The translations under genes and the position numbers were made by a program. From assembly GCA_028874215.1 (NCBI GenBank), contig JAPPLF010000066.1, forward strand, positions 1 to 64,000: a DNA stretch of 64,000 bases, given 5' to 3'. Below are positions 25,038-32,904 of this stretch, piece after piece. The DNA comes from Acidobacteriota bacterium (lineage in GTDB: Bacteria > Acidobacteriota > UBA6911 > RPQK01 > JAJDTT01). The notes below the pieces were generated by a model, which saw only the letters and a list, made by a program, of their open reading frames with translations, was not told where the DNA came from and did no database searches. Numbering within the stretch: the first letter of the stretch is position 1; the number at the start of each line of letters is the position of its first letter.

Positions 25038-25832
25038 ATGAACAAGAACTATCGTAGGGTCGCCCTCTTCGGAGGCGTCTACAACAACTACCTGGCGCTC
25101 GGCGAACTGATGCGGGAATGCCGCGCGTCCCGCGTCGACGCCATCTTCTGCCTGGGCGACATGGGGGCCTTCGGACCCCATCCGGACCGGTCCTTTCCGC
25201 TTCTGCGGTCCGGCGGGATCCAGAGCATCGCGGGAAACTACGACGTGTCGCTGGCGCAGGGCAATGAGGACTGCGGCTGCGGCTACACCGACCCCTCCGA
25301 CAACCATTTCGCCCGCATCAGCTACGACTACACTTTCCGGAACACCTCCCGGGAGAACAAGAAGTGGCTGGGAACGCTCCCGTCCAGCCTCTCCTTCGGA
25401 CTGGGCCCGCTGAAGGTCCGCCTCTGCCACGGATCGCCCCGCCAGATCAACGAGTTCCTGTGGGACAGCACGTCGCCCGACCATCTGCTCTCCGGTTTTC
25501 TGGACAGCGCCGGAGCGGATGTCCTCTGCTGCACCCATACGGGATTGAAGTGGCACCGGGAGTTGCCCGGCCGCAAGCATTTCTTCAACGTCGGGGTCAT
25601 CGGCCGCCCCGAGAACGACGGACGCACCAACGTCTGGTACACCGTCCTGGAATTCGACGGCCACGGTTTTCGGCACGAATTCCGGCCGCTCCGATACGAT
25701 CACCGGCGGCTGGCCCGGGAGATGCGCGACGAAGGGCTGCCGGAGGAATTCGTGGAGACCGCCCGGACGGGATGGTGGACCACCTGCCTGGAAATCATGC
25801 CCTCCAGGGAACGGCGAAGCGGAAGATTCTAG
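25038..25832 (+). CDS. Calcineurin-like metallophosphoesterase
   Basis: About 264 residues. Metal-binding motifs are FCLGDMGAFGPHP, GNYD (the usual GNHD with Tyr for His), LCHGSPRQ and CCTHTGLKWHRE. A GNYD variant alters the catalytic His position, so activity could be limited or the substrate unusual. CGCGYTDPSD adds a small Cys cluster absent from most family members. The likely start MNKNYRRVALFGGVYNN is at 25038; ATG 25014 would begin inside a repeat cassette. The pairing with the radical SAM gene suggests a shared pathway. Confidence 0.8.
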   Translation: MNKNYRRVALFGGVYNNYLALGELMRECRASRVDAIFCLGDMGAFGPHPDRSFPLLRSGGIQSIAGNYDVSLAQGNEDCGCGYTDPSDNHFARISYDYTFRNTSRENKKWLGTLPSSLSFGLGPLKVRLCHGSPRQINEFLWDSTSPDHLLSGFLDSAGADVLCCTHTGLKWHRELPGRKHFFNVGVIGRPENDGRTNVWYTVLEFDGHGFRHEFRPLRYDHRRLAREMRDEGLPEEFVETARTGWWTTCLEIMPSRERRSGRF

Positions 25833-25866
25833 CGGGAGAAGCGCGGGTCGTTACGGGCGGCTGAAT

Positions 25867-25887
25867 CCGCCGGTTTCAAGCCGGCGG
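25867..25887. terminator. GC-rich hairpin between convergent genes
   Basis: CCGCCGG (25867-25873) and CCGGCGG (25881-25887) form a perfect seven-pair stem with a seven-base loop. It covers the 3' end of queC, whose last codons (Pro-Pro-Pro-Ala) are read from it, and lies 34 bases past the metallophosphoesterase stop. It may end both transcripts. It also resembles the hairpins of the nearby repeat cassettes. Confidence 0.45.
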
Positions 25888-26541
25888 GGGAGCGGCGTAG
25901 GCCGTAGGATCGGGCACCCCTGATTCGGCAAAGGCGTCGATGCGTTCCTTGCACTTCCCGCAGACGCCGCAGTGCACTCCGCCCCGCGACTCGGCGCAAC
26001 TGAGAGTCAACTCCAGCGGCAGATCCCGGCCCAACCGGATCACTTCGGCTTTGGACATGCCCGCGAGGGGCCGCAGGAGACGCAGCGGAAAATCCAGGCC
26101 GCGGCTCAGCGTGCGTTCCAGGCCCTCGAAGAACTCGGGTGTGGCGTCGGAGAAGGGATTGGTGCCCAGAATACCCAGAGCAATCCTGCCCACGGAGTTG
26201 AGGCGGCACCACACCGCCGCCTTGACCAGGAGAACCAGGTTCCTCCCCGGAATCTCCCACCGCTCGTCCGGCTCATGGTAGCCGGGAATCCCGGCGCCGG
26301 AGCTGTGCCACAACCCGCCGTAGACGTCGCTCATGGGCAGATCCAGAACCTGAACCGGGTCGATTCGAGGATGAGCCACGGCTTGCAGGAAAGCGTCCAG
26401 ACGCGCCAGCTCCTCGCTTTCCCAGACCAGGCCGCATTTGACGTAGACGGGACTGACCCATTGAGCCGGCCGGGTCAGCATGACCAGCATCACGCAACTG
26501 TCCAGTCCGCCGCTCACCAGGACAGCGGTTCGATCAGTCAT
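25876..26541 (-). CDS. queC: 7-cyano-7-deazaguanine synthase
   Basis: The 221-residue protein has the PP-loop ATP motif VSGGLDSC at its N-terminus, GRNLVLLVKAA in the middle, and the zinc-binding cluster SCAESRGGVHCGVCGKC near the C-terminus. QueC converts 7-carboxy-7-deazaguanine to preQ0 using ATP and ammonia. ATG 26541 overlaps the queD stop by eight bases, so it is coupled to queD. The last residues are Pro/Ala-rich and encoded by a hairpin. queE is not seen in the window, so that step must be encoded elsewhere. Confidence 0.92.
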   Translation of the reverse strand: MTDRTAVLVSGGLDSCVMLVMLTRPAQWVSPVYVKCGLVWESEELARLDAFLQAVAHPRIDPVQVLDLPMSDVYGGLWHSSGAGIPGYHEPDERWEIPGRNLVLLVKAAVWCRLNSVGRIALGILGTNPFSDATPEFFEGLERTLSRGLDFPLRLLRPLAGMSKAEVIRLGRDLPLELTLSCAESRGGVHCGVCGKCKERIDAFAESGVPDPTAYAAPPPA

Positions 26542-26974
26542 CCCCGCGATACTCGGCGTAGGCGTCATGCGTTTCCCAGAGCCGAACCGCCTTCACCGGC
26601 AGGCGGCTCGCCCGGGCTTCGTGGAAAATGAGCTTGGCGATGTTCTCGGCGGTGGGATTCGCCTTCATCACGAAGGGGCTCTCCCCCACCTTGCGCAACG
26701 CTTCGATGAGGGGATCGTCCTCCCGCAGAAGCATCCGATGATCCAACTGCCCGTCGATGAAGCGCGCGACTTCTTTCTTCACGTCTCCGAAGTCGTAGAC
26801 CATGCCCCGATGGTCCAACTCGCGGCTGGAGAGCTCGATTTCCAGGACTCCATTGTGTCCATGGGCGTGGGCGCACTTGCCGTCGTAATCCAACAGCCGG
26901 TGTCCGTAGCAAAAGTGCAGCCGCTTGACGATGGTGTGCCGGCCCGCAGCCATCTTCTCGCCACTCCGGCTCAT
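26534..26974 (-). CDS. queD: 6-carboxy-5,6,7,8-tetrahydropterin synthase
   Basis: The 146-residue protein has zinc ligands in HFCYGHRL and AHAHGHN and the catalytic Cys in KCAHAHGH. FVMKANPTAENIAKLIF and the terminal VRLWETHDAYAEY are QueD/PTPS signatures, with the acidic residue near the C-terminus completing the active site. It makes CPH4 for the preQ0 pathway. ATG 26974 overlaps the lutC stop by four bases and has GGAGG at seven-base spacing, so the two queuosine genes are transcribed and translated behind the lactate genes. Confidence 0.92.
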   Translation of the reverse strand: MSRSGEKMAAGRHTIVKRLHFCYGHRLLDYDGKCAHAHGHNGVLEIELSSRELDHRGMVYDFGDVKKEVARFIDGQLDHRMLLREDDPLIEALRKVGESPFVMKANPTAENIAKLIFHEARASRLPVKAVRLWETHDAYAEYRGDD

Positions 26975-27666
26975 CCGCCACCCTCCGTCAGGATCACGAA
27001 CCACCTTCGGGGACCGTGCATCCCCTTGACCAGCACTTTTCCGATGTCCGCGGTCCGGCTCGGCCCCGTGACCAGGGTGAGCGCGCTTCCCTTCTCTCCG
27101 GGCCGAATCCTTTCGAAGAGCTGATCCATGTTGGAGAGAAGGTCCCCATGCGCCAGAAACACGATGTGGGTCTCTGGAAGAACGTTGAGCAGCCGTCCGC
27201 GGCCAGGCCCGACCGTCTGCACGACGGTTCCGGTCTCGGCGATGCCGAATGCGGCACTGGAGGCGGAGACGGGAATCGCGGCCAACCGGTCCAGCTCGAT
27301 GGAGTGGGCCGCCAGCGTGATGGGGAGCCGGACCCGTCCCTGGTAGTGGTAGCTGAAGACCAGGTTGGGGGTGGAGAATGACTCAGGCAGGCGCAGCCTG
27401 TAGGGCAAGCCGTGCTTGATGAAGATCTTCTCTTCTTCCCAGAAGACCTCGGTATGCCCCGTCTGCTCCAGGACCTGGGAGAGCACCTCCGCCGGGCTCC
27501 GGTTCCGGGCATCCAGAAACACGCCTCCGACCGCCTCCAATTCCCGGCGGAAGACCTCCACCGGATCCTGGAACCTGGGGGCCTCGGGATATCCGGCCGG
27601 CAACGGAACCGGCGCGCCGGCGCCGCAGGCCGAACGAACCTTCTGCAGGATCCGCGGGCGGCTCAC
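26971..27666 (-). CDS. lutC: LutC/YkgG-type LUD-domain protein
   Basis: The 231-residue protein has the LUD domain in its second half: GIAETGTVVQTVGPGRGRLLNVLPETHIVF and LTLVTGPSRTADIGKVLVKGMHGP, where the Gly-rich GPSRTADI loop is the family signature. With LutA and LutB it forms the cytoplasmic complex that oxidises L-lactate to pyruvate. GTG 27666 overlaps the lutB stop (GTGA). It runs about as long as B. subtilis LutC. Confidence 0.9.
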   Translation of the reverse strand: MSRPRILQKVRSACGAGAPVPLPAGYPEAPRFQDPVEVFRRELEAVGGVFLDARNRSPAEVLSQVLEQTGHTEVFWEEEKIFIKHGLPYRLRLPESFSTPNLVFSYHYQGRVRLPITLAAHSIELDRLAAIPVSASSAAFGIAETGTVVQTVGPGRGRLLNVLPETHIVFLAHGDLLSNMDQLFERIRPGEKGSALTLVTGPSRTADIGKVLVKGMHGPRRWFVILTEGGG

Positions 27667-29081
27667 TTCTCCTCCTTGTCGAGCGCATGGAACTGCTCCC
27701 GGAAACTCTTTTCAGGAAGCGGCGGCAGATCCCGGTACCGGTCCCACCCGCTGAAAGGGGGCATCGGCACCCGCATTCGCCCCTCGCGCACGAAGTAGGG
27801 CTGCACCCGGCGCACCAGCTTGCCCAGGAATCCATACCGGCCGGGAGAGCTCATGGCCCAGGCCCAGAACTGCATGGCCCAGGCCTCCAGCGGCAGATGC
27901 CGGGCCAGGCGCTGCCGGCTCCGCTGGACCCGTTCCCGCAGCTTCAGCAGGATGTGCGGAATCTCGATCTTGACCGGACAGGTCTCGTAGCAGGCGCCGC
28001 AGAGCGAGGATGCGAAGGGATGTTCGGGCGCCTCCTCCGCCGAGGTCAGTTGGGGAGTCAAAATGGCGCCGATCGGCCCCTGATACGTGGACCCGTAAGC
28101 GTGTCCGCCGATCCGCTGGTACACGGGGCAGACGTTAAGGCAGGCGCCGCAACGGATGCAGGCCAGCGTCTGCCTCAATTCCGGGTCGGCCAGAATCCGG
28201 CTCCGGCCGTTGTCCACCAGCACCAGGTAGAATTCCCGCGGGCCGTCCCACTCTCCCTCCCGGCGGGGGCCGTTGATGAAATTGACGTAGCTGGTGCTCT
28301 TTTGCCCGGTGGCGCTCCGGGAGAGGAGCTTCAGGAACACCGCCAGGTCGCGGGCCCGGGGAATCACCTTCTCGATCCCCATGATGGCGATGTGCACCTC
28401 CGGCAGGGAGGCGCAGAGGCGAACGTTCCCTTCGTTTTCCACCACCACCAGCGTTCCGGTTTCGGCGACGCCGAAATTCACGCCGGTGATCCCTGCGCCG
28501 GCCGTCAGGAAATGGCGTCTCAGGACGGCTCTCGCCGTGGCTGTGATCGCCTCCACGTCGTCGGTGGGAGGCATTTCCAACTCGCGGCCGAAGAGCTCGA
28601 CCACTTCCTCCTTCGACTTGTGCAGGGCCGGAGTCACGATGTGAAAGGGCGTCTCCCGGGAGAGCTGGATGATGTACTCGCCCAGGTCCGTCTCCACCGG
28701 GTCGAACTGGGCCTTCTCCAACTCTTCGTTGAGATGGATCTCCTCTCCCAGCATGGTCTTGCTCTTGGCCACCTTCTTGATCTCGCGCTCCTGGAGCAGA
28801 CCCACGATGAACTCCAGCGCCTCGGCTCCGGTGTCGGCCCAGACCACCTTGCCGCCCTGAGCCATGACCTTCCGCTCCAGCTCCTGCAGATAGTGGTCGA
28901 GGCGGGAGAGGGTATGAGCCTTGACGTCGTGGGCATGCTGACGGAGCTCCTCCCAGTTGGAGACCTCCGCGACGGCGCGGTCCCGGGACAGGAGCGACTT
29001 TTCCAGTGCCGGTTTCAGGTTGGCCTGGAGGGTGGCGTCGGACAACACCGCCGAGGTGTTGGGCCGGATCCTGAGCTGCAT
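27663..29081 (-). CDS. lutB: LutB-type iron-sulfur LUD protein of lactate utilization
   Basis: The 472-residue protein has an N-terminal LUD region (FGVAETGTLVVVENEGNVRL, INGPRREGEWDGPREF) followed by two 4Fe-4S sites. These are CIRCGACLNVCPVYQ (about 316) and CGACYETCPVKI (about 365). A C-terminal helical region follows. It is expected to pass electrons from lactate oxidation through LutA to the quinone pool. The start is four bases after the lutA stop, with GAGGA inside the lutA end. Confidence 0.93.
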   Translation of the reverse strand: MQLRIRPNTSAVLSDATLQANLKPALEKSLLSRDRAVAEVSNWEELRQHAHDVKAHTLSRLDHYLQELERKVMAQGGKVVWADTGAEALEFIVGLLQEREIKKVAKSKTMLGEEIHLNEELEKAQFDPVETDLGEYIIQLSRETPFHIVTPALHKSKEEVVELFGRELEMPPTDDVEAITATARAVLRRHFLTAGAGITGVNFGVAETGTLVVVENEGNVRLCASLPEVHIAIMGIEKVIPRARDLAVFLKLLSRSATGQKSTSYVNFINGPRREGEWDGPREFYLVLVDNGRSRILADPELRQTLACIRCGACLNVCPVYQRIGGHAYGSTYQGPIGAILTPQLTSAEEAPEHPFASSLCGACYETCPVKIEIPHILLKLRERVQRSRQRLARHLPLEAWAMQFWAWAMSSPGRYGFLGKLVRRVQPYFVREGRMRVPMPPFSGWDRYRDLPPLPEKSFREQFHALDKEEK

Positions 29082-29085
29082 CCAA

Positions 29086-29811
29086 CTATTCCTCGAACTT
29101 GGCCAACAGCTCGGCCAGGTGCAGGGTCCGGACCTGGGACCCCCGGCGCTGGAGCAGTCCGCCGATGTGCATCAGGCAACTGACGTCGTTGGCCACCACG
29201 TAGCGGGCCCCCGACTGGTGAATCGTCTCCACCTTGTCCTCTCCGATGGCCGCGGAAACGTCGGCGAACTTGACCGAGAAGGTCCCGCCGAACCCGCAAC
29301 ACCGGGCGGCGTTGGGCATTTCCAGGAAGCGGACTCCTTCGACGCCCTGGATCAGGAGCCGCGGCTGCCGGCCGATCCCCAATTCCCGAAGCTGGTGACA
29401 GGAGTCGTGGTAGGTGACGGCCTCCGGGAAGCGGGCGCCGGTCCGGGTCACCCCCAGCACCGAGACCAGGAAGTCGGACAGTTCGTAGGTTCTCCCGGCG
29501 ATCTCCCTGGCCAGCCGGCCGTCCTTCGAGTCGGGAGGGAAAAGAGTCGGCACGAACACCTTGAGCATGGTGGCGCACGATCCGGACGGCACCACGACGG
29601 GGCCGCTGCCGGCGTAAGCTTCCAGGAATCCGCGGGCCACGGTGCGGGCCTCGTCGGAATGACCACTGTTGAACGCCGGTTGGCCGCAACACGCCTGACG
29701 CTCGTCGAAATCGACTTTGACCCCCAGCCGATTCAGGATCCTGATGGTGCTGAGTCCCACCTGGGGAAAGACCTGATCCACCAGGCAAGTCACGAACAGC
29801 GAAACTTTCAT
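29086..29811 (-). CDS. lutA: LutA-type CCG-domain iron-sulfur protein
   Basis: The 241-residue protein contains two copies of the Cys-Cys-Gly motif: ACCGQPAFNSGH (about 41) and ARCCGFGGTFSVKF (about 173), plus single Cys residues in PSGSCATML and DSCHQLREL. This is the arrangement of LutA/GlpC-type proteins that bind a 4Fe-4S cluster. It is the first gene of the lutABC-queDC unit, and its start ATG 29811 faces away from the thioredoxin gene at 29928 with 116 bases between. A shared regulatory region probably lies there. No LutR or LutP gene is nearby. Confidence 0.92.
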   Translation of the reverse strand: MKVSLFVTCLVDQVFPQVGLSTIRILNRLGVKVDFDERQACCGQPAFNSGHSDEARTVARGFLEAYAGSGPVVVPSGSCATMLKVFVPTLFPPDSKDGRLAREIAGRTYELSDFLVSVLGVTRTGARFPEAVTYHDSCHQLRELGIGRQPRLLIQGVEGVRFLEMPNAARCCGFGGTFSVKFADVSAAIGEDKVETIHQSGARYVVANDVSCLMHIGGLLQRRGSQVRTLHLAELLAKFEE

Positions 29812-29911
29812 GGCGACGCCCGCGCAGTCGTCCGGGACTGGACCGATTTCATGACCCGGTTCCCGCGGTTCGCACAGTCTACTACGGGCGCCTCCTCCCC
29901 TGCCGGGCTGC

Positions 29912-29917
29912 TATAGT
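29912..29917 (+). promoter_or_regulatory. -10-like box TATAGT of the thioredoxin gene
   Basis: The box is preceded by TGC (GCTGCTATAGT), an extended -10. Transcription would start near 29924, about four bases before ATG 29928, so the mRNA would be nearly leaderless. No good -35 is seen. Confidence 0.45.
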
Positions 29918-29927
29918 GTTAGTGGGA

Positions 29928-30503
29928 ATGGGCAGGCGGACGGGTAGAAGAATCGGGATTTACGGGGGCGCCGTCCTCCTGATGGCGGCGGCGGTTCCGG
30001 CAATGCTTCCGGTCTGTGGCTTGGAGGCCGCCGGTTCGCAAGGCTTTCTCGACCGGTCATGGATTCCTGCCGGCGAGCGGCCGTCCCTGGATCTTTCCGG
30101 ATCGCTGGCGACTCTCGACGGAGAGCGGGTCCCCTTGCAACAACTGAAGGGCAAAGCCCTGTTGATCAACGCCTGGGCCACGTGGTGCGGACCCTGCCGT
30201 CTCGAGATGCCCTACCTGGCCGACCTGCACCGGCGGCTTTCCAGGGAAGGCCTGGCGATTGCCGCCGTCAGTTGGGAGGACCCCGAAGCTGTCCGAACGT
30301 TTCTCGAAGAAACGGGCGCCGACTATCCCTTCCTGCTGCTGGCGGATCCTGACCGGATCCTGCAGGGACGTTTTCAGGTCATCGGGCTGCCCACGACACT
30401 GATCGTCGACGCTCGTGGAAGGCTGGCGTTGCACCATGTGGGAATGTACGTCTGGAACTCTCCTGAAGTCGTGAGCCGAATCCGTCACCTTTTGGCCGAA
30501 TGA
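29928..30503 (+). CDS. TlpA-like periplasmic thioredoxin
   Basis: About 191 residues with a cleavable or anchoring N-terminal signal (positively charged MGRRTGRR then a hydrophobic run) and a thioredoxin fold with ATWCGPCRLE. GLPTTLIVD supplies the cis-Pro loop. It probably reduces periplasmic disulfides, for example in apocytochromes, which matters for the octahaem cytochrome in this window. The GTG at 29916 is an alternative start. Its stop overlaps the thrC ATG (ATGA), an odd pairing of a secreted oxidoreductase with an amino acid enzyme. Confidence 0.88.
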   Translation: MGRRTGRRIGIYGGAVLLMAAAVPAMLPVCGLEAAGSQGFLDRSWIPAGERPSLDLSGSLATLDGERVPLQQLKGKALLINAWATWCGPCRLEMPYLADLHRRLSREGLAIAAVSWEDPEAVRTFLEETGADYPFLLLADPDRILQGRFQVIGLPTTLIVDARGRLALHHVGMYVWNSPEVVSRIRHLLAE

Positions 30504-31861
30504 GCGAGTGGTTTCACTTCCGCTGCATCAACGACTCCTGCGTCCGGGAGTTTTCCATCCGGGAAAAGCTCTACCAGTGCCCCCGTTGCCGGGACCTGTT
30601 GGACATCGTCTATGACTTCAGCCGCTTCGAGGTGAATTCCCTCAGGGAGCGCTTCTTGCGGAGGCGCCTCTCGAATCGCCCCCTCGACGTGAGCGGAGTG
30701 TGGCGATATCGAGAACTGCTCCCCTTCGAAGCCGGCGACCTGGACCGGGTGGTGACCATGGGGGAGGGAAACAACCCCGTCCTGGACGCCCCCCGGTGTG
30801 CCGAATACGTGGGCCTGGATCGGCTGCGGGTGAAAAACCTGGGCTGGAATCCCAGCGGATCGTTCAAGGACTACGGCATGACCGCGGCCGTCTCCCAGGC
30901 GATCCGGCTGGGCGCCGAGGTCGTCGGCTGCGCTTCAACCGGCAACACGTCGGCCTCCATGGCCGCCTATTGCGCCCGGGCGGGTCTGCGGTCCGTCGTC
31001 TTCCTTCCCGAGGGCCAGATCGCATTCGGCAAGCTGGCCCAGGCCCTGGACTACGGCGCCTTGACGCTGCAGATCCAAGGCAACTTCGACATCGCCATGA
31101 AGCTGGTTCAGGAACTGGCCGCCGAAACCGACCTCTACCTGATGAACTCCATCAACCCCTTCCGCCTGGAAGGCCAGAAGACGGTGATCCTGGAACTGCT
31201 GGATCAACTGGAATGGCAGAGTCCGGACCGGATCGTGGTGCCCGGCGGCAATCTGGGAAACAGCTCCTCCTACGGCAAGGTCCTGATGGAGCTGAAAGAG
31301 TTGGGAATGATCGACAGAATTCCCAGAATCACCATCATCCAGGCCGAGGGAGCCGACCCTCTCTATCGGACTCTGGTGACCAGTTCGCAGGAACTGGTCC
31401 CGGTCAACGATGCCTGGACCCTGGCCAGCGCCATCAAGATCGGTCAGCCCATCAGTTGGAAGAAGGCGGTCCGGGCCCTCCAGTTCTCCGACGGCTGGTG
31501 CGACGAGGTGACGGAGCAGGAGATCGCAGACGCCAAGGCGATTCTGGGGCGGGACGGGATCGGGTGCGAACCCGCTTCGGCCACCACGGTGGCGGGCCTC
31601 AAGCGCTTGCTGGATGCCGGCAGCGAGGAGCGTCCCGAGGTGACCATCGACCCTGGCGAGAACGTCGTGGCCATCCTGACGGGGCATCAGCTCAAGGACC
31701 CCGACTACACGGTCAACTACCACTTGGACAGCCTCTACGAGCACGCTGCCTACAAGAACCGGATCGTCGACAAACACGGGAAGATCCGATCCACCTATGC
31801 CAACGCCCCGGTCCAGGTGCCCCCCGACAAGGAGCAGATCGCCCGGCTCCTGGGTCTCTAG
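30500..31861 (+). CDS. thrC: Threonine synthase
   Basis: The 453-residue PLP enzyme converts O-phosphohomoserine to threonine. An N-terminal Cys-rich stretch (CINDSCVREF, CPRCRDLLD) looks like a zinc ribbon. The PLP lysine is in PSGSFKDYGMT, and VVPGGNLGNSSSYG is the phosphate-binding Gly loop. The C-terminal half has DEVTEQEIADAKAIL and GIGCEPASATTVAGL. Threonine synthases with an N-terminal zinc ribbon occur in several phyla. It overlaps the upstream thioredoxin gene by four bases and is followed by the sigma factor gene. Confidence 0.93.
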   Translation: MSEWFHFRCINDSCVREFSIREKLYQCPRCRDLLDIVYDFSRFEVNSLRERFLRRRLSNRPLDVSGVWRYRELLPFEAGDLDRVVTMGEGNNPVLDAPRCAEYVGLDRLRVKNLGWNPSGSFKDYGMTAAVSQAIRLGAEVVGCASTGNTSASMAAYCARAGLRSVVFLPEGQIAFGKLAQALDYGALTLQIQGNFDIAMKLVQELAAETDLYLMNSINPFRLEGQKTVILELLDQLEWQSPDRIVVPGGNLGNSSSYGKVLMELKELGMIDRIPRITIIQAEGADPLYRTLVTSSQELVPVNDAWTLASAIKIGQPISWKKAVRALQFSDGWCDEVTEQEIADAKAILGRDGIGCEPASATTVAGLKRLLDAGSEERPEVTIDPGENVVAILTGHQLKDPDYTVNYHLDSLYEHAAYKNRIVDKHGKIRSTYANAPVQVPPDKEQIARLLGL

Positions 31862-31875
31862 ATCTGCTGGTCTGC

Positions 31876-31881
31876 TAAGAT
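31876..31881 (+). promoter_or_regulatory. -10-like box TAAGAT of the sigma factor gene
   Basis: TCTGCTAAGAT includes the extended TGC. The predicted start of transcription falls at about 31888, which is the A of the start ATG, so this mRNA would be fully leaderless. The -35 region (GGTCTC) is poor. Confidence 0.45.
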
Positions 31882-31887
31882 TCGCCC

Positions 31888-32856
31888 ATGGTTTCCCAGC
31901 CTCCGGGGCCGTCCGGCTCCGCTCCCGAGTCCGAACGCCTCGAGGCCTTCCTGGGGGAGAAGACCAGCCGGCTGCCCTCCCGGGAAGAAGCCAAGCTGGC
32001 CAGCCTGGACCCGCTCCGGCGCTACCTTCTGGAGATCAGCCAGTTCGAACCGCTGACGGCGGAAGAAGAACAGGTGCTGATCCGCCGCTACCAGCAGGAA
32101 GGCGATCAGGAGGCGGCCTATCGCCTGGTCACCTCCAACCTGAACCTGGTGGTCAAGATCGCCTTCATCTACCGTCGTGTCTACAACAACGTCATGGACC
32201 TGATCCAGGAAGGAAACATCGGCCTGATCCAGGCTCTGGGCCGATTCGATCCCGACAGGGGGACCCGGCTGCCCACCTACGCCTCCTGGTGGATCAAGGC
32301 CTACATCATCAAGTTCATCATGGACAATTTCCGGATCGTCCGGATCGGAACCACCAACCAGCGGCGCAAGCTTCTCTTCAACCTCCGCAAAGAGAAGGAG
32401 AAGTTACGGCTTCAGGGAATCGAGCCGACGTCGTCGCTGATCGCCAAGAAACTCGACGTGCCGGTCAAGGAGGTCCGGGCGGTGCAGCACGCCATCGAGT
32501 CCTCCGATCTGAGCCTGGACAACTATATCGATCCCAACCGGACCATCCGGCATGCGGACACGCTTGAGGCCACCGGAGAACTGGTGGAGGAGACGCTGGC
32601 CCGGGGCGAGTTGAAACGGCTGTTCGCCCACAAGTTTCGAGAGTTCGCCGAAACCCTGACCGAAAGGGAACGGGCCATCCTGAACGAGCGCCTCATCGCC
32701 GAGGAGCCCAAGACGCTGCAACAGTTGGCGACGCGCTTCGGTGTGAGCCGGGAAGCGATCCGCCTCAACCAGATCACGTTGACCAAGAAGATCAAGGCCT
32801 ACATGCAAGAGGCCCTGAAGAACGTCACCGACGTGGAGTTCGCCCTCATTTCCTAG
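31888..32856 (+). CDS. rpoH: RpoH-like alternative sigma factor (sigma-32 type)
   Basis: The 322-residue sigma-70-family protein has region 2 (NLNLVVKIAFIYRR, DLIQEGNIGLIQAL, YASWWIKAYIIKFI), region 3 (TSSLIAKKLDVPVKEV) and region 4 (LTERERAILNERLIAEEPK, then an HTH with FGVSREAIRLNQ). RRKLLFNLRKEK is the RpoH box, the region bound by DnaK and FtsH in sigma-32. It likely directs heat-shock or stress transcription. The N-terminal 45 residues are polar and variable. It has its own extended -10. Confidence 0.88.
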   Translation: MVSQPPGPSGSAPESERLEAFLGEKTSRLPSREEAKLASLDPLRRYLLEISQFEPLTAEEEQVLIRRYQQEGDQEAAYRLVTSNLNLVVKIAFIYRRVYNNVMDLIQEGNIGLIQALGRFDPDRGTRLPTYASWWIKAYIIKFIMDNFRIVRIGTTNQRRKLLFNLRKEKEKLRLQGIEPTSSLIAKKLDVPVKEVRAVQHAIESSDLSLDNYIDPNRTIRHADTLEATGELVEETLARGELKRLFAHKFREFAETLTERERAILNERLIAEEPKTLQQLATRFGVSREAIRLNQITLTKKIKAYMQEALKNVTDVEFALIS

Positions 32857-32861
32857 CCGGT

Positions 32862-32882
32862 GCGCCCCCTTTGCATGGGCGC
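32862..32882. terminator. Candidate bidirectional terminator between rpoH and queA
   Basis: GCGCCC (32862-32867) and GGGCGC (32877-32882) form a six-pair stem with a nine-base loop, just after the rpoH stop and 22 bases beyond the queA 3' end. A pyrimidine-rich stretch with several T residues follows on the plus strand. It is a short, GC-rich stem without a clean T-run. Confidence 0.4.
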
Positions 32883-32904
32883 CCTCCTGTCTTCTCGCCC
32901 CCCC

